A stretch of 64,000 nucleotides of DNA from Stieleria sp. JC731 (GTDB lineage Bacteria > Planctomycetota > Planctomycetia > Pirellulales > Pirellulaceae), in assembly GCF_020966635.1 (NCBI RefSeq), contig NZ_JAJKFQ010000011.1, positions 558,001 to 622,000 on the forward strand. The letters run 5' to 3'. Shown piece after piece: positions 1-8,608 of the stretch (within the stretch, counting starts at the first letter, position 1; every line of letters starts with the position of its first letter). Under the pieces are notes generated by a model. It did no database searches. It was not told the origin of the DNA and was given only the letters and a program-made list of their open reading frames with translations. The position numbers and the translations under genes are program-made.

Positions 1-81
1 TTGTCAAAATTTCGGCTTGGCTGCGAAGAATTGGGGCTCGTGCCTGCTAGCGGGCAGCAACATGTTCGGACTAACGACTGA
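1..81 (+). CDS. 3' end of an upstream gene (possible MqnA-like C-terminus)
   Basis: The first frame is open from base 1 to a TGA at 79-81 and ends in LGLVPASGQQHVRTND. It stops 8 nt before the mqnC ATG, the spacing of an operon partner. An aromatic/basic helix followed by LGLVP is reminiscent of the C-terminus of MqnA/MqnD-type periplasmic-binding-fold enzymes, which often neighbour mqnC. Twenty-six residues are too few to assign a family, so the identity is a guess; the open frame and the stop are what can be seen. Confidence 0.35.
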   Translation: MSKFRLGCEELGLVPASGQQHVRTND

Positions 82-89
82 GATTGGTG

Positions 90-1223
90 ATGATCGCAGA
101 GATTTTGGATAAAGCAGTCGCGGGTGAGCGGATCAGCGGCGACGAAGCACTACAGTTGCTCAACAGCCATGACTTGGCTGCAATCGGCGCGGCCGCTGAC
201 AAGGTTTCACGGCGAATGCATCCCGAGCCGTATCGGACGTACAACGTCGATCGGAATATCAATTACACCAATATCTGCACCGCCGTTTGCCACTTTTGCG
301 CCTTCTATCGCGGGCCGAAAAGTGATGAAGGCTATGTGCTGCCTCGTGAAGAACTGCTCAAAAAAGTCGAAGAGACCGCAGCGGTCGGTGGGAACCAGAT
401 CTTGCTGCAAGGCGGTTTGCATCCCAAGTACAAACTGGATTGGTACGAGGAGATGCTTCGGGACATCAAAACGGCGTTTCCGCAGATCAATATTCATGGA
501 TTCAGTCCACCGGAACTTCATCACTTCACCAAAGTCAACAAACTGTCCATCGAAGAAGTTCTGTCGCGTCTGAAAGAAGCTGGCTTGGGAAGCATCCCTG
601 GCGGTGGCGCGGAAATTTTGGTCGACCGAGTTCGCGACGAGCTGACTCGTGGAAAGGTGATGAGTGATGATTGGCTGAACGTCATGCGCGTTTGGCACAA
701 ACTTGGCGGAATCAGTACCGCGACGATGATGTTCGGGCACGTCGAAACGCTCGCCGAACGTGTCGAGCATTTACAGCGAGTCCGCGACCTGCAAGACGAA
801 ACGAAAGGCTTTACCGCGTTCATTTGCTGGACATTCCAGCCCGATAACACCGACCTAAGCCATGTCCCCGCTAGCGGTTCATTCGAGTACCTGAAAACCC
901 AAGCCGTTTCGCGATTGTTCCTCGACAACATTCCCAACATCCAAAGCAGCTGGGTGACCCAGGGCTTGAAGATGGGGCAATTGGCCATGCTGTACGGTGC
1001 CAATGATATGGGAAGCTTGATGCTCGAAGAAAACGTGGTTGCGGAAGCCGGAACAGTCCATTTTCTTTCGTTAATGCAGATTCGCGAGGCGATCGAAGAA
1101 CTTGGGTTTCAGCCGCGCCAGCGAGACGTTTTCTACAATTTGGTCTCCGACGAATTGGAGCGTCAGGCGATCGAGGCCAACGGACAAAGCGGTCCAAAGG
1201 ATCTCGTCCAGTTGGCTGTCTAG
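90..1223 (+). CDS. mqnC: cyclic dehypoxanthinyl futalosine synthase (radical SAM, menaquinone biosynthesis)
   Basis: Radical SAM enzyme that cyclises dehypoxanthinyl futalosine in the cytoplasmic futalosine route to menaquinone. The radical SAM cluster motif CxxxCxxC is present as CTAVCHFC, about 60 residues from the N-terminus, inside the block NINYTNICTAVCHFCAFYR that is typical of MqnC/MqnE. Further conserved blocks are ILLQGGLHP, GFSPPELHH and SIPGGGAEIL; the last favours MqnC over MqnE. The length (~377 aa) matches the family. ATG at 90 is preferred; TTG at 84 and GTG at 87 lie in frame just upstream. An open frame ends at 81, which suggests an operon with an upstream gene outside the window. 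scpA follows 139 nt later. Confidence 0.93.
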   Translation: MIAEILDKAVAGERISGDEALQLLNSHDLAAIGAAADKVSRRMHPEPYRTYNVDRNINYTNICTAVCHFCAFYRGPKSDEGYVLPREELLKKVEETAAVGGNQILLQGGLHPKYKLDWYEEMLRDIKTAFPQINIHGFSPPELHHFTKVNKLSIEEVLSRLKEAGLGSIPGGGAEILVDRVRDELTRGKVMSDDWLNVMRVWHKLGGISTATMMFGHVETLAERVEHLQRVRDLQDETKGFTAFICWTFQPDNTDLSHVPASGSFEYLKTQAVSRLFLDNIPNIQSSWVTQGLKMGQLAMLYGANDMGSLMLEENVVAEAGTVHFLSLMQIREAIEELGFQPRQRDVFYNLVSDELERQAIEANGQSGPKDLVQLAV

Positions 1224-1362
1224 CATGTGCAGGCAAGACGGATTCGCAGCTGCAGGATATAATGGCTTCTCAGATTGCTGATCCGGACGTTGTTGGGCAT
1301 TCGCATTGCGACCACGTCTTCGGTTGGCAAATGCCAGTCAACGCGCCTGCGGATCACAACGC

Positions 1363-2172
1363 ATGACCTTTCGAGTTCAATTAGCGACCTACAACGGGCC
1401 GATGGACCTGTTGCTCTACTTGGCTCGGCGGCAGGAGGTCAGTTTGCATGAACTTTCACTCGCCAAAGTCATCAATCAATACGGCGAGTATCTTGAGTTG
1501 CTTCAGGAATTGGACCTGACCGATATCGGGGACTTCTTGGATCTGGCAAGCACCTTGGTCGAATTGAAGAGCCAAGCCGTGTTGCCAAAAACGATCGAGG
1601 AAGATGAGCCACAGGCCGAGCAACTGGACGATCCGCAAACGGAACTAGTCGAACGACTGTTGCAATACAAGGAAATCCGTGACGCGGCGTCGGTTCTGGA
1701 TGAAATGGCCGGCCGCTGGCAGATGCGGTATCCTCGGTTGTCAGACGATCTTCCCAAACGTCGTATCGATCCCGGAGACCAGCCGATTGCCGACCTCGAA
1801 ATTTGGGACTTGGTCAGTGCTTTCGGGCGGATCATGCGTGAGGCGTCTGGGCCTCCGCCTACAGAGGTGATCTACGACGATACGCCGATCCACGTTTACA
1901 TGAAGCGAATCCACGTGCAGCTTTCCCACGTGTCACGTGTCCCATTGATGGACCTTTTGGATACCGGGTTGCACAAGTCCGCCGTGATCGGATGGTTTTT
2001 AGCAACGCTAGAATTGACCCGTCACCACGGGGCAGCTGTCGAAGAGGACGAAGGTGGCGACATTGTGATTGTCAAAACCGAGCATTATTCATCGGAGCTT
2101 TCGGTCAACGAGGTCGATAACTACGGCAGCAACGGTAAAGTGGCAACCAATTTGCCCAACCAGCCTCGCTAA
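1363..2172 (+). CDS. scpA: segregation and condensation protein A
   Basis: Kleisin subunit of the SMC-ScpAB condensin, which bridges the SMC heads and organises and separates chromosomes. The N-terminus FRVQLATYNGPMDLLLYLA is the standard ScpA opening (F-x-GP-DLLL-LI), followed by LTDIGDFLDLASTLVELKS, the helix that binds the SMC neck. The C-terminal winged helix lies around residues 190-240. The length (269 aa) is normal. ATG at 1363 is chosen because an upstream in-frame extension to 1306 adds 19 residues unlike the family. No scpB is adjacent. Confidence 0.92.
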   Translation: MTFRVQLATYNGPMDLLLYLARRQEVSLHELSLAKVINQYGEYLELLQELDLTDIGDFLDLASTLVELKSQAVLPKTIEEDEPQAEQLDDPQTELVERLLQYKEIRDAASVLDEMAGRWQMRYPRLSDDLPKRRIDPGDQPIADLEIWDLVSAFGRIMREASGPPPTEVIYDDTPIHVYMKRIHVQLSHVSRVPLMDLLDTGLHKSAVIGWFLATLELTRHHGAAVEEDEGGDIVIVKTEHYSSELSVNEVDNYGSNGKVATNLPNQPR

Positions 2173-2327
2173 GTTGTCATCAGCGACTAAGTCATCAATA
2201 CTTTCGCTGAGTTTCCTTTAAACTCGAAAGCGGATTTTGATTTCAGCAAAGCTGGCATCAGGCCATTGCCAAGCCTCCGATAGGGCCACACGACACAACT
2301 TGATCGATCTTGTAGCAAACGGATTCC

Positions 2328-3986
2328 GTGACTTTTCCAAACATCGCCATCCTGCATTGCCACTACCGTCGAGGCGGCGTGACTCAGGTGGTCGAAAACC
2401 AAGTCGCCGCGTTGGCATCACGTCGCCCGGATCGTGATGCATCCGGAACCGATGGCAAGATCATCCTGATGTCTGGTGGTCGTGATGAAGGGCTTAGTGA
2501 AGCGACGAACAAGCTGTGTTCTCGGATCACCATCAAAGGCATGGAGTACGATGATGTACTCGCTCAGCAATCAGAGACCCTTGCGTGGGATCATGATCCT
2601 GTTCAACGCGGGAACAGACTCGCTCATCAGCTCCACCTCGCATTGGAAAATGCAGGTTGTCCGGCTGACCAGACGATTGTCCATTGGCACAATCATTCCC
2701 TGGGAAAGAACGTTGCCGCTCCGGTCGCAATTCGTCAGTTGACTTCCCAATATGGCTATCGAGTTCTGCTGCAAATTCATGACTTTGCGGAGGACTTCCG
2801 GCCGGAAAACTATGCACGAGTCATGCGAGCCGCTCAGCTTGTTTGTGGTTCGAATCTATCGGACAAGCCGCTTGCTTCGTTGGTCAATCAGTATTTGTAT
2901 CCGGTTTCCGAACGGATTCGTTATGCCACGCTTACATCGGGTGATGCCGAGCTTTTGCAGGCTGTGGGGCTTCCATCATCTCTTGTCGATGTCTTGCCCA
3001 ATGGAGTGCGGCTAGCCGCAGATCATGAACTTGATCGTGAAGCTTCATTGAGAAAAATTCGAGGGGCCGCAGCGTTAGGCGATGACGTTTCTTGGTGCGT
3101 CTATCCTGTTCGAGGCATCCGTCGAAAGAACGTTGGCGAATTTTTGTTGCTCTCGCGATTGATGCCTGAAAATAGGTTCTCGGGAATCACGTTGCCACCA
3201 GCAACTCCTATCGAATCAGCTTCCTATCAACGTTGGATGCATTTGGGCAAAGACCTCGCGCCGAGGGCGGTTTTCGACTGCGGAGTTTTCGATGATGTGA
3301 CCTTTCTCGACAATCTTGCTGCTTCTTCGTTGATCGTTTCAACCAGTGTGGCCGAAGGGTTCGGGATGGCGTTTCTTGAACCTTGGCTTGCAGGTCGCGG
3401 CGTTGTCGCGAGACGCTTGCCCCATGTCACGGATGACTTTGAGCGTGAGGGCGTTTGTCTCGATAGGCTTTATAGCCAAATTTGCATTCCTGGTACGCCA
3501 GATTGGCTTTCAACATGTCGATCGGAAGCTCGACATGTCTTTCAAAAGTCTTGGCATTTGATACGAGACCAATTCGGCGATGCGATTGAGTTCGAGGCTT
3601 TGTCTTCATCTGTAAACGGAGACTCGGCTGATGGAATTGACTTCGCGATGCTGACGACCAATCGGCAAATTGAGGTGTTGCGGCGCATGGCTCACGATAC
3701 CGGGTTTGAGTCAGAGATCCGGAATCTTAATCCGCAGCTACTTCGCTGTCTCGAAACGCCATTCACGACCGAAGTGTTGGATTCGAATAGGTCACAGATT
3801 CAACAAACCTATTCAATCGAATCGACAACACGGCGATTGCTGCAGTCGTATCAACGGCTTTTGAAGGCTGAAGAACCTGATGCAAAATCCCAGGTTGAAT
3901 TGACATCGGATGAAGCGTCACTGGCCGAAGTGATTTGCAAGACCCGACCGTTCTATCCTTGTCGCGTCGAAACGGAGATTGATTGA
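2328..3986 (+). CDS. glycosyltransferase, GT-B fold (family 1/4-like)
   Basis: Predicted cytoplasmic nucleotide-sugar glycosyltransferase of 552 aa with a GTG start at 2328. The N-terminal half begins NIAILHCHYRRGGVTQVV, a Rossmann strand plus glycine loop. The C-terminal half contains VLPNGV and an E-x7-E motif, EGFGMAFLE, as in GT4 enzymes, where it contacts the donor nucleotide sugar. A ~150-residue C-terminal extension after the GT-B core has no recognised domain. The stop overlaps the start of the HAD gene by one base (TGATG), so the two are translationally coupled. The acceptor and sugar cannot be inferred. Together with the next two genes it looks like a small polysaccharide or glycan-modification operon. 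Confidence 0.72.
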   Translation: MTFPNIAILHCHYRRGGVTQVVENQVAALASRRPDRDASGTDGKIILMSGGRDEGLSEATNKLCSRITIKGMEYDDVLAQQSETLAWDHDPVQRGNRLAHQLHLALENAGCPADQTIVHWHNHSLGKNVAAPVAIRQLTSQYGYRVLLQIHDFAEDFRPENYARVMRAAQLVCGSNLSDKPLASLVNQYLYPVSERIRYATLTSGDAELLQAVGLPSSLVDVLPNGVRLAADHELDREASLRKIRGAAALGDDVSWCVYPVRGIRRKNVGEFLLLSRLMPENRFSGITLPPATPIESASYQRWMHLGKDLAPRAVFDCGVFDDVTFLDNLAASSLIVSTSVAEGFGMAFLEPWLAGRGVVARRLPHVTDDFEREGVCLDRLYSQICIPGTPDWLSTCRSEARHVFQKSWHLIRDQFGDAIEFEALSSSVNGDSADGIDFAMLTTNRQIEVLRRMAHDTGFESEIRNLNPQLLRCLETPFTTEVLDSNRSQIQQTYSIESTTRRLLQSYQRLLKAEEPDAKSQVELTSDEASLAEVICKTRPFYPCRVETEID

Positions 3987-4852
3987 TGGGGCATCCATGG
4001 TACCAATCGATATTAGACAACCGAAGTGAGATCCGGCCGATCCCGACGGAGATCACCGCGGACTTGAACAAACTTGAAGGTGTTCGAGCCGTGATCTTTG
4101 ACATCTACGGGACGCTGGTTGTCAGCGGAAGTGGCGATGTCGGATCTGCAGATCAGGAGGATCGCGGAACGTTCATTTCGCAAGCGATTGCGGCGGCAGG
4201 AATCGATTGCTCAGCCGCTCGTGAACCTTCGATCGAAGATTTGCACAATGCGATTCGCTCGAGTAATCAAGCTCGTCTGAGTGAGACCTGCACAAAGCCT
4301 GAAGTCGAAATCGTTGACGTTTGGCGGACAACGCTTTTTAACTGTGGTGTTCAGAACGTTCCGACGCAGTCGCTGCATCGATTGGCTGCCGAGTATGAAT
4401 CGCGAGCGAACCCGACTTGGCCGATGCCGGGGGCGGCTGAGCTACTGGCGGAACTTCACGATCGTGGCATCCGTTTGGGTATCGTTAGCAACGCACAGGG
4501 CTTTACTTTGCCACTAATTGAAGAAATTGCCGGAAGCTTTGGCGGGGATTCTTTGTTTGACCCTAACTTATGCGTTTTTTCTTACCGCTACCGTCATGCG
4601 AAGCCGGACGCGTGTTTGTTTAACGTATTGTGTGACAGGCTTTCGAGCCTGCAGATCGATCCCGGCGAGGCGGTTTACGTCGGAAATGACCGTTTAAACG
4701 ATATTTGGGCCGCTTCGGTCGCCGGACTTCGAACCGCATGGTTCGTCGGTGATCAGCGAAGCTGCCGTTCGCGTGAAGGCGACATGCGGATGCAAGGTTT
4801 GGCTCAAGATATTGTTTTGACCCGTTTGGAAGAATTGTCACGGTGTGTTTGA
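3986..4852 (+). CDS. HAD-superfamily hydrolase (subfamily IA)
   Basis: Haloacid-dehalogenase-like hydrolase of 288 aa, presumably a phosphatase. Motif I is VIFDIYGTL with nucleophile Asp at about residue 39; the +2 residue is Tyr, as in the DxYGT variant, rather than the general-acid Asp of most phosphatases. Motif II is GIVSNAQG, the motif III lysine lies in HAKPDACLF, and motif IV is VYVGNDRLNDI. An inserted helical cap lies between motifs I and II. ATG at 3986 overlaps the upstream glycosyltransferase stop by one base; an in-frame TTG at 3983 is less likely. It probably dephosphorylates a sugar phosphate feeding the flanking transferases, which is inference from position. Confidence 0.78.
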   Translation: MGHPWYQSILDNRSEIRPIPTEITADLNKLEGVRAVIFDIYGTLVVSGSGDVGSADQEDRGTFISQAIAAAGIDCSAAREPSIEDLHNAIRSSNQARLSETCTKPEVEIVDVWRTTLFNCGVQNVPTQSLHRLAAEYESRANPTWPMPGAAELLAELHDRGIRLGIVSNAQGFTLPLIEEIAGSFGGDSLFDPNLCVFSYRYRHAKPDACLFNVLCDRLSSLQIDPGEAVYVGNDRLNDIWAASVAGLRTAWFVGDQRSCRSREGDMRMQGLAQDIVLTRLEELSRCV

Positions 4853-4919
4853 TACAGCGACGGTGGATCGTCGTTGGTCGCGCGCCGACACAAGCCTTGT
4901 TCGAAAAGATTGACGAGAT

Positions 4920-6185
4920 ATGGGTGTACAAATCGGATTTGTCGGAACTCGTTTTGCCGGAACCGACGGCGTCTCATTAGAGAGCGCAAAATGGGCGCAG
5001 GTGCTTTGGGATCACCGTCATGTGAGTCACTGGTATTCGGGGCTTAGCGACCGTGATCGTGATACATCGATGGTTGTGCCGCACGCTTACTTTGGGCACC
5101 CCGATATCGAATGGATTAACCGACGAGCTTTCGGAACGCGGACACGGACTCCCGACGTGACGCGCCGAATTTACGCTCTGGCAGACTATCTAAAAGGCAC
5201 GCTGTACGAATTCACTCGCCGCTATGATCTTGATCTACTGATCGTTCAGAATGCGCTTTGCATTCCGATGAACATTCCACTCGGGATCGCGTTGACTCAC
5301 TTTATCGCCGAAACCGGATTTCCGACGATCGCTCACCATCATGATTTTTATTGGGAACGCGATCGATTCAGTGTTTCGGCAGTGACCGACATGTTGTGGA
5401 TGGCGTTTCCGCCGGCGCTTCCGCAAATTCAGAACGTCACGATTAACTCATTCGCGCAGGAAGATCTCGCGCACCGACGAGGCGTCTCCTCGATTCTCGT
5501 TCCAAACGTATTGGACTTTGAAACCGAACCCGACGAAGTTGATGATTACGCGCGAGGTTTCCGAAAAGACATCGGTCTCGAAGAAGACGATATCCTGTTT
5601 TTGCAGCCGACCCGCGTCGTTCCGCGAAAAGGAATCGAGCACTCGATCAGTTTGGTTTCGGCGCTGAAAAATGATAAGTGCAAGTTGGTGATCTCGCACG
5701 CCAGTGGCGACGAGGGCAACGAGTACCTTGCGGCTTTGAAAGACTTGGCCGAATCCAGCGGCGTTCATCTGCTGCTGTGTGACCAACAAGTTGGTGACAA
5801 GCGAGGACTGAACGAAGACGGCAGCAAGATTTACACGCTTGCCGACGCGTATTCGCAAGCGGACTTCATCACTTATCCCAGCTTGTACGAAGGCTTCGGA
5901 AACGCACTTTTGGAAGCGTTCTATTTCCGAAAACCCGTGCTCGTGAATCGTTATTCCATTTACGTCGCTGACATTGAACCCAAGGGTGCCAAAGTCATTT
6001 CGATGCAAGGGTATCTGACGAAGGACGTCGTCGCACAGGTCCAGCGAATCATTGACGATCGCGAGTATCGCGAGCAGATGGTCGACTTTAACTACGAAAT
6101 CGGGAAGTCGTTCTTTAGTTACAGTGTGCTGCGTCGCAAGCTTCGAGCATTGGTGACCAACTTTACCGGCCAAGACAACCTTTAG
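4920..6185 (+). CDS. glycosyltransferase family 4
   Basis: GT-B fold glycosyltransferase of 421 aa. The C-terminal GT4 domain shows [16 protein letters not shown] (donor-site lysine region) and the E-x7-E motif in [12 protein letters not shown]. The N-terminal domain has the acceptor-side histidine cluster [11 protein letters not shown]. The ATG at 4920 lies 67 nt after the HAD gene, so the three genes probably share a transcript. It ends where the first palindromic repeat cluster begins, and that cluster sits between this gene and the convergent PEP-CTERM gene. The sugar and acceptor are unknown. Confidence 0.8.
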   Translation: MGVQIGFVGTRFAGTDGVSLESAKWAQVLWDHRHVSHWYSGLSDRDRDTSMVVPHAYFGHPDIEWINRRAFGTRTRTPDVTRRIYALADYLKGTLYEFTRRYDLDLLIVQNALCIPMNIPLGIALTHFIAETGFPTIAHHHDFYWERDRFSVSAVTDMLWMAFPPALPQIQNVTINSFAQEDLAHRRGVSSILVPNVLDFETEPDEVDDYARGFRKDIGLEEDDILFLQPTRVVPRKGIEHSISLVSALKNDKCKLVISHASGDEGNEYLAALKDLAESSGVHLLLCDQQVGDKRGLNEDGSKIYTLADAYSQADFITYPSLYEGFGNALLEAFYFRKPVLVNRYSIYVADIEPKGAKVISMQGYLTKDVVAQVQRIIDDREYREQMVDFNYEIGKSFFSYSVLRRKLRALVTNFTGQDNL

Positions 6186-6186
6186 C

Positions 6187-7013
6187 AGCCTGTTATGTGC
6201 TGCATCGGCGAACCGCACGCTGGTGTGTTGCGGCTGATGATAGTTTTGATCGGGTTAGGTTTCTCTATCAGCCGGCATGCATTAGCGTCCGGTTATGTGC
6301 GCTGTATCGGCGAACCGCACGCTGGCGCGTCGCGGCTGATGCTTGTTTTGATCGGGGGTTGGTTTCTCTATCAGCCGGCACGCGTTAGCGTCCGGTTCTG
6401 TGCGCTGAATCAGCAAACCGCACGTTGGCGCGTTGTGGCTGATGCTTGGTTTGATCGGGTTTAGGTTTCCTATCAGCCGGCACGCGCCAGCGTCCGGTTC
6501 TGTGCGCTGAATCAGCAAACCGCACGTTGGCGTGTTGCGGCTGATGCTTGTTTTGATCGGGCTAGGTTTCTCTATCAGCCGGCACGCGTTAGCGTCCGGT
6601 TACGTGCGCTGAATCAGCAAACCGCACGTTGGCGTGTTGCGGCTGATGCTTGGTTTGATCGGGCTAGGTTTCTCTATCAGCCGGCACGCATTAGCGTCCG
6701 GTTCTGTGCGCTGTATCAGCAAGCCGCACGCTGGCGCGTTGCGGCTGATGCTTGTTTTGATCGGGTTTAGGTTTCCTATCAGCCGGCATGCGTTAGCGTC
6801 CGGTTATGTGCGTTGTGTCGGCGAACCGCACGCTGGCGCGTAGCGGATGATGCTTGTTTTGATCGGGGGTTGGTTTCTCTATCAGCCGGCACGCGTTAGC
6901 GTCCGGTTCTGTGCGTTGCATCGGCGAACCGCACGCTGGCGCGTTGCGGCTGATAATTGTTTTGATCGGGTTAGGTTTCCTATCAGCCGGCACGCGCCAG
7001 CGTCCGGTTCTGT
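6187..7013. repeat. tandem cluster of eight ~102-bp palindromic repeat units (cluster 1)
   Basis: Eight consecutive units in which the block AACCGCACGCTGG (or a one- to two-base variant) recurs at 6211, 6313, 6416, 6518, 6620, 6721, 6824 and 6927, a period of 101-103 bp. Each unit is an imperfect inverted repeat: a left arm AACCGCACGCTGGCGCG.. continuing to GGCTGAT, a ~30-nt loop containing TTTTGATCGGG, and a right arm ATCAGCCGGCACGCG.. continuing to GTCCGGTT. The two arms of ~28 bp are near-complementary. Open frames through the units on both strands are repeat artefacts. The cluster lies between convergent gene ends (6185 plus strand, 7122 minus strand), so strong bidirectional hairpins or terminators are plausible. 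There is no other gene here. Confidence 0.93.
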
Positions 7014-7097
7014 GCGGCAGCCTGCAAGTCGCATGCGATCACGCTACTGCTGATATTCATTTCAGTCGAGGCCAGCGTGGCTTTACACCGATCTCCC
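7014..7097. repeat. 84-bp terminal module of repeat cluster 1
   Basis: This block starts GCGGCAGCCTGC and ends GATCTCCC. It is closely matched without indels by 8525-8608 at the end of cluster 2. It includes a degenerate left arm of the palindromic unit followed by unique sequence (TTCATTTCAGTCGAGGCCAG). In both places it abuts the 3' end of a minus-strand surface-protein gene: here 25 nt before the PEP-CTERM stop codon at 7122. It therefore looks like a fixed boundary element of the repeat family. Confidence 0.85.
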
Positions 7098-7121
7098 CAA
7101 CCAACGCCGCACCATCTGTTC

Positions 7122-7763
7122 CTAGCGTCGACGGCGGTTTAACAACAGCGCTGGCAGTCCAATTAGAAAGAGACCGAAAGATCCCGGTTCGGGAACCGCA
7201 GTTGTGTTAAGTGTGAGTCCAAAGTTGTCGGCACTTCCAGTTCCGAAAATTTGACTGTCCAGCTCGGTCCCAATACCGCTCAGCCAAGAGGCGTTTGCCG
7301 TCCCGCTGCCGGGCGTCAGATCCGAAAAAAGGAAGTTTGACTCACCAGCTCCGGTCGATGCGAATTCGAAATCGCCAAGGAAAATGCTTGAGCCTGTCGG
7401 CACGGGATTGGTAAAGATGGCTGATTCCATTGTGATGGACTGCGAAGTGAAGGCTTCACCGGTGTTGAAGTCGAAAACTGGGTTGGTTGTTACCGAGGTG
7501 ATCGTTCCCGGGCTAGCGGCCTCCAGCGTTCCGGTTAGACCAAAGCCAAGCAGCCCTTCATCGGTCAGGATGCTGGTATTGCCGCTTTCAGAAAGGAAGA
7601 TGCCGATCTTGGTCACTGAGCCTTCTTCGATTGTGAACGAGTTTCCAAACGAGGCTCCGTCGTCAACCGAAAAATTGATCATCAACGCCGCATCCGCATT
7701 GTGGCTGAATCCGCAGAGGATTGTGAAAAAGACGCCCATGACCGTTGTTTTGTGAAGGTTCAT
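7122..7763 (-). CDS. PEP-CTERM sorting-domain protein
   Basis: Exported 213-residue protein. An N-terminal signal peptide (hydrophobic MGVFFTILCGFS, cleavage probably after NADAA) is followed by a ~155-residue beta-rich, Gly/Ser/Thr-rich domain of unknown function. The end is a PEP-CTERM tail: VPEPGSFGLFLIG, a hydrophobic helix, and the basic terminus NRRRR. PEP-CTERM proteins are recognised by exosortase and anchored or processed at the cell surface. No exosortase gene lies in this window. Repeat clusters lie immediately downstream (cluster 1) and upstream (cluster 2). The beta-helix gene on the same strand is separated by cluster 2, so the two are probably separate transcripts. Confidence 0.85.
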   Translation of the reverse strand: MNLHKTTVMGVFFTILCGFSHNADAALMINFSVDDGASFGNSFTIEEGSVTKIGIFLSESGNTSILTDEGLLGFGLTGTLEAASPGTITSVTTNPVFDFNTGEAFTSQSITMESAIFTNPVPTGSSIFLGDFEFASTGAGESNFLFSDLTPGSGTANASWLSGIGTELDSQIFGTGSADNFGLTLNTTAVPEPGSFGLFLIGLPALLLNRRRR

Positions 7764-7820
7764 TGTTTTCTCGCTTGCGTACCGCGGCTATAGATCTCGT
7801 TCCACCAATTCGAACGCAAA

Positions 7821-7858
7821 GGAGCCGAAGAACCCTTCACAAAATTTTGGAAGGCTCC
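7821..7858 (-). promoter_or_regulatory. inverted repeat in the leader of the PEP-CTERM gene
   Basis: GGAGCC at 7821-7826 pairs with GGCTCC at 7853-7858. A second stem, CCTTC (7834-7838) with GAAGG (7850-7854), overlaps the first, so the two foldings exclude one another. The element lies 58-95 nt upstream of the ATG at 7763. It could be a leader regulatory hairpin or a terminator of cluster-derived transcription; there is no clear U-tract. Function is inferred only from the pairing and position. Confidence 0.3.
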
Positions 7859-7884
7859 GGAATCATGATCGTCCGGTGCTATCC

Positions 7885-8524
7885 GCCGGAACGCGGTAGC
7901 GTGCGGTTCTGCGCGTTGTATCGGCGAACCGCACGCTGGCGCGTTGCGGCTGATGCTTGATTTGATCGGTGTAGGATTCCTATCAGCCGGCACGCGTTAG
8001 CGTCCGGTTACGTGCGCTGAATCGGCGAACCGCACGCTGGCGCGCTGCGGCTGATGCATGGTTTGATCGGGCTAGGTTTCCTATCAGCCGGCACGGGATA
8101 GCGTCCGGTTCCGTGCGCTGAATCGGCGAACCGCACGCTGGCGCGTTGCGGCTGATGAAAGTTTTGATCGGGGTTAGGATTCCTATCAGCCGGCACGCGC
8201 CAGCGTCCGGTTCCGCACGCTGAATCGGCGAACCGCACGCTGGCGCGTTGCGGCTGATGATTGGTTTGATCAGGTTTTGGTTTCTCTATCAGCCGGCACG
8301 GGATAGCGTCCGGTTCTGTGCGCTGTATCAGCAAACCGCACGCTGGCGTGTTGCGGCTGATGATAGTTTTGATCGGGGGCTGGTTTCTCTATCTGTCGGC
8401 ACGGGTTCGCGTGCGGTTCTGTGCGCTGAATCGGCGAACCGCACGCTGGCGCGTTGCGGCTGATGCTTGTTTTGATCGGGTTTAGGTTTCCTATCAGCCG
8501 GCACGCGTTAGCGTCCGGTTATGG
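7885..8524. repeat. tandem cluster of six ~102-bp palindromic repeat units (cluster 2)
   Basis: It opens with a partial right arm (7889-7916) and then holds six full units with AACCGCAC cores at 7927, 8028, 8129, 8231, 8334 and 8437, spaced 101-103 bp. Unit structure and sequence match cluster 1, with arms ending GGCTGAT and starting ATCAGCCG around a ~30-nt loop. Variation is concentrated in the loop (for example GATGCTTG, GATGAAAG, GATTGG) and in compensatory arm positions such as GCGCCAGCG versus GCGTTAGCG. The cluster separates the PEP-CTERM start from the beta-helix 3' end. No gene is supported in it. Confidence 0.92.
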
Positions 8525-8608
8525 GCGGCAGCCTGCGAACCGCACGCGATCACGTTGCGGCTGATGTTCATTTCAGTCGAGGCCAGTGCGGCTTTACACC
8601 GATCTCCC
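8525..8608. repeat. 84-bp terminal module of repeat cluster 2
   Basis: Counterpart of 7014-7097, from GCGGCAGCCTGC to GATCTCCC. Here the module runs into the coding sequence of the beta-helix gene, whose TAA stop (minus strand) is at 8594-8596, so the last few codons of that gene are made of repeat-family sequence. Confidence 0.85.

Noticed and set aside
5448-6218. 256-codon minus-strand open frame inside the second glycosyltransferase gene
   Set aside because: Shadow of a well-supported GT4 gene on the plus strand.
6195-8463. Small open frames inside the repeat arrays on both strands
   Set aside because: They follow the repeat period, read the same peptide pattern in several frames, and have no start-site context. 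They are artefacts of the repeats.
6187-8608. The repeat arrays as a CRISPR locus
   Set aside because: The conserved unit is ~102 bp with no unique 30-40-bp spacers, the units are palindromic over most of their length, and no cas gene is nearby.
6187-8608. The repeat units as integron attC sites
   Set aside because: They are hairpins of suitable size, but the RYYYAAC and GTTRRRY core sites do not fit the arm ends, no integrase is present, and units are consecutive without cassettes.
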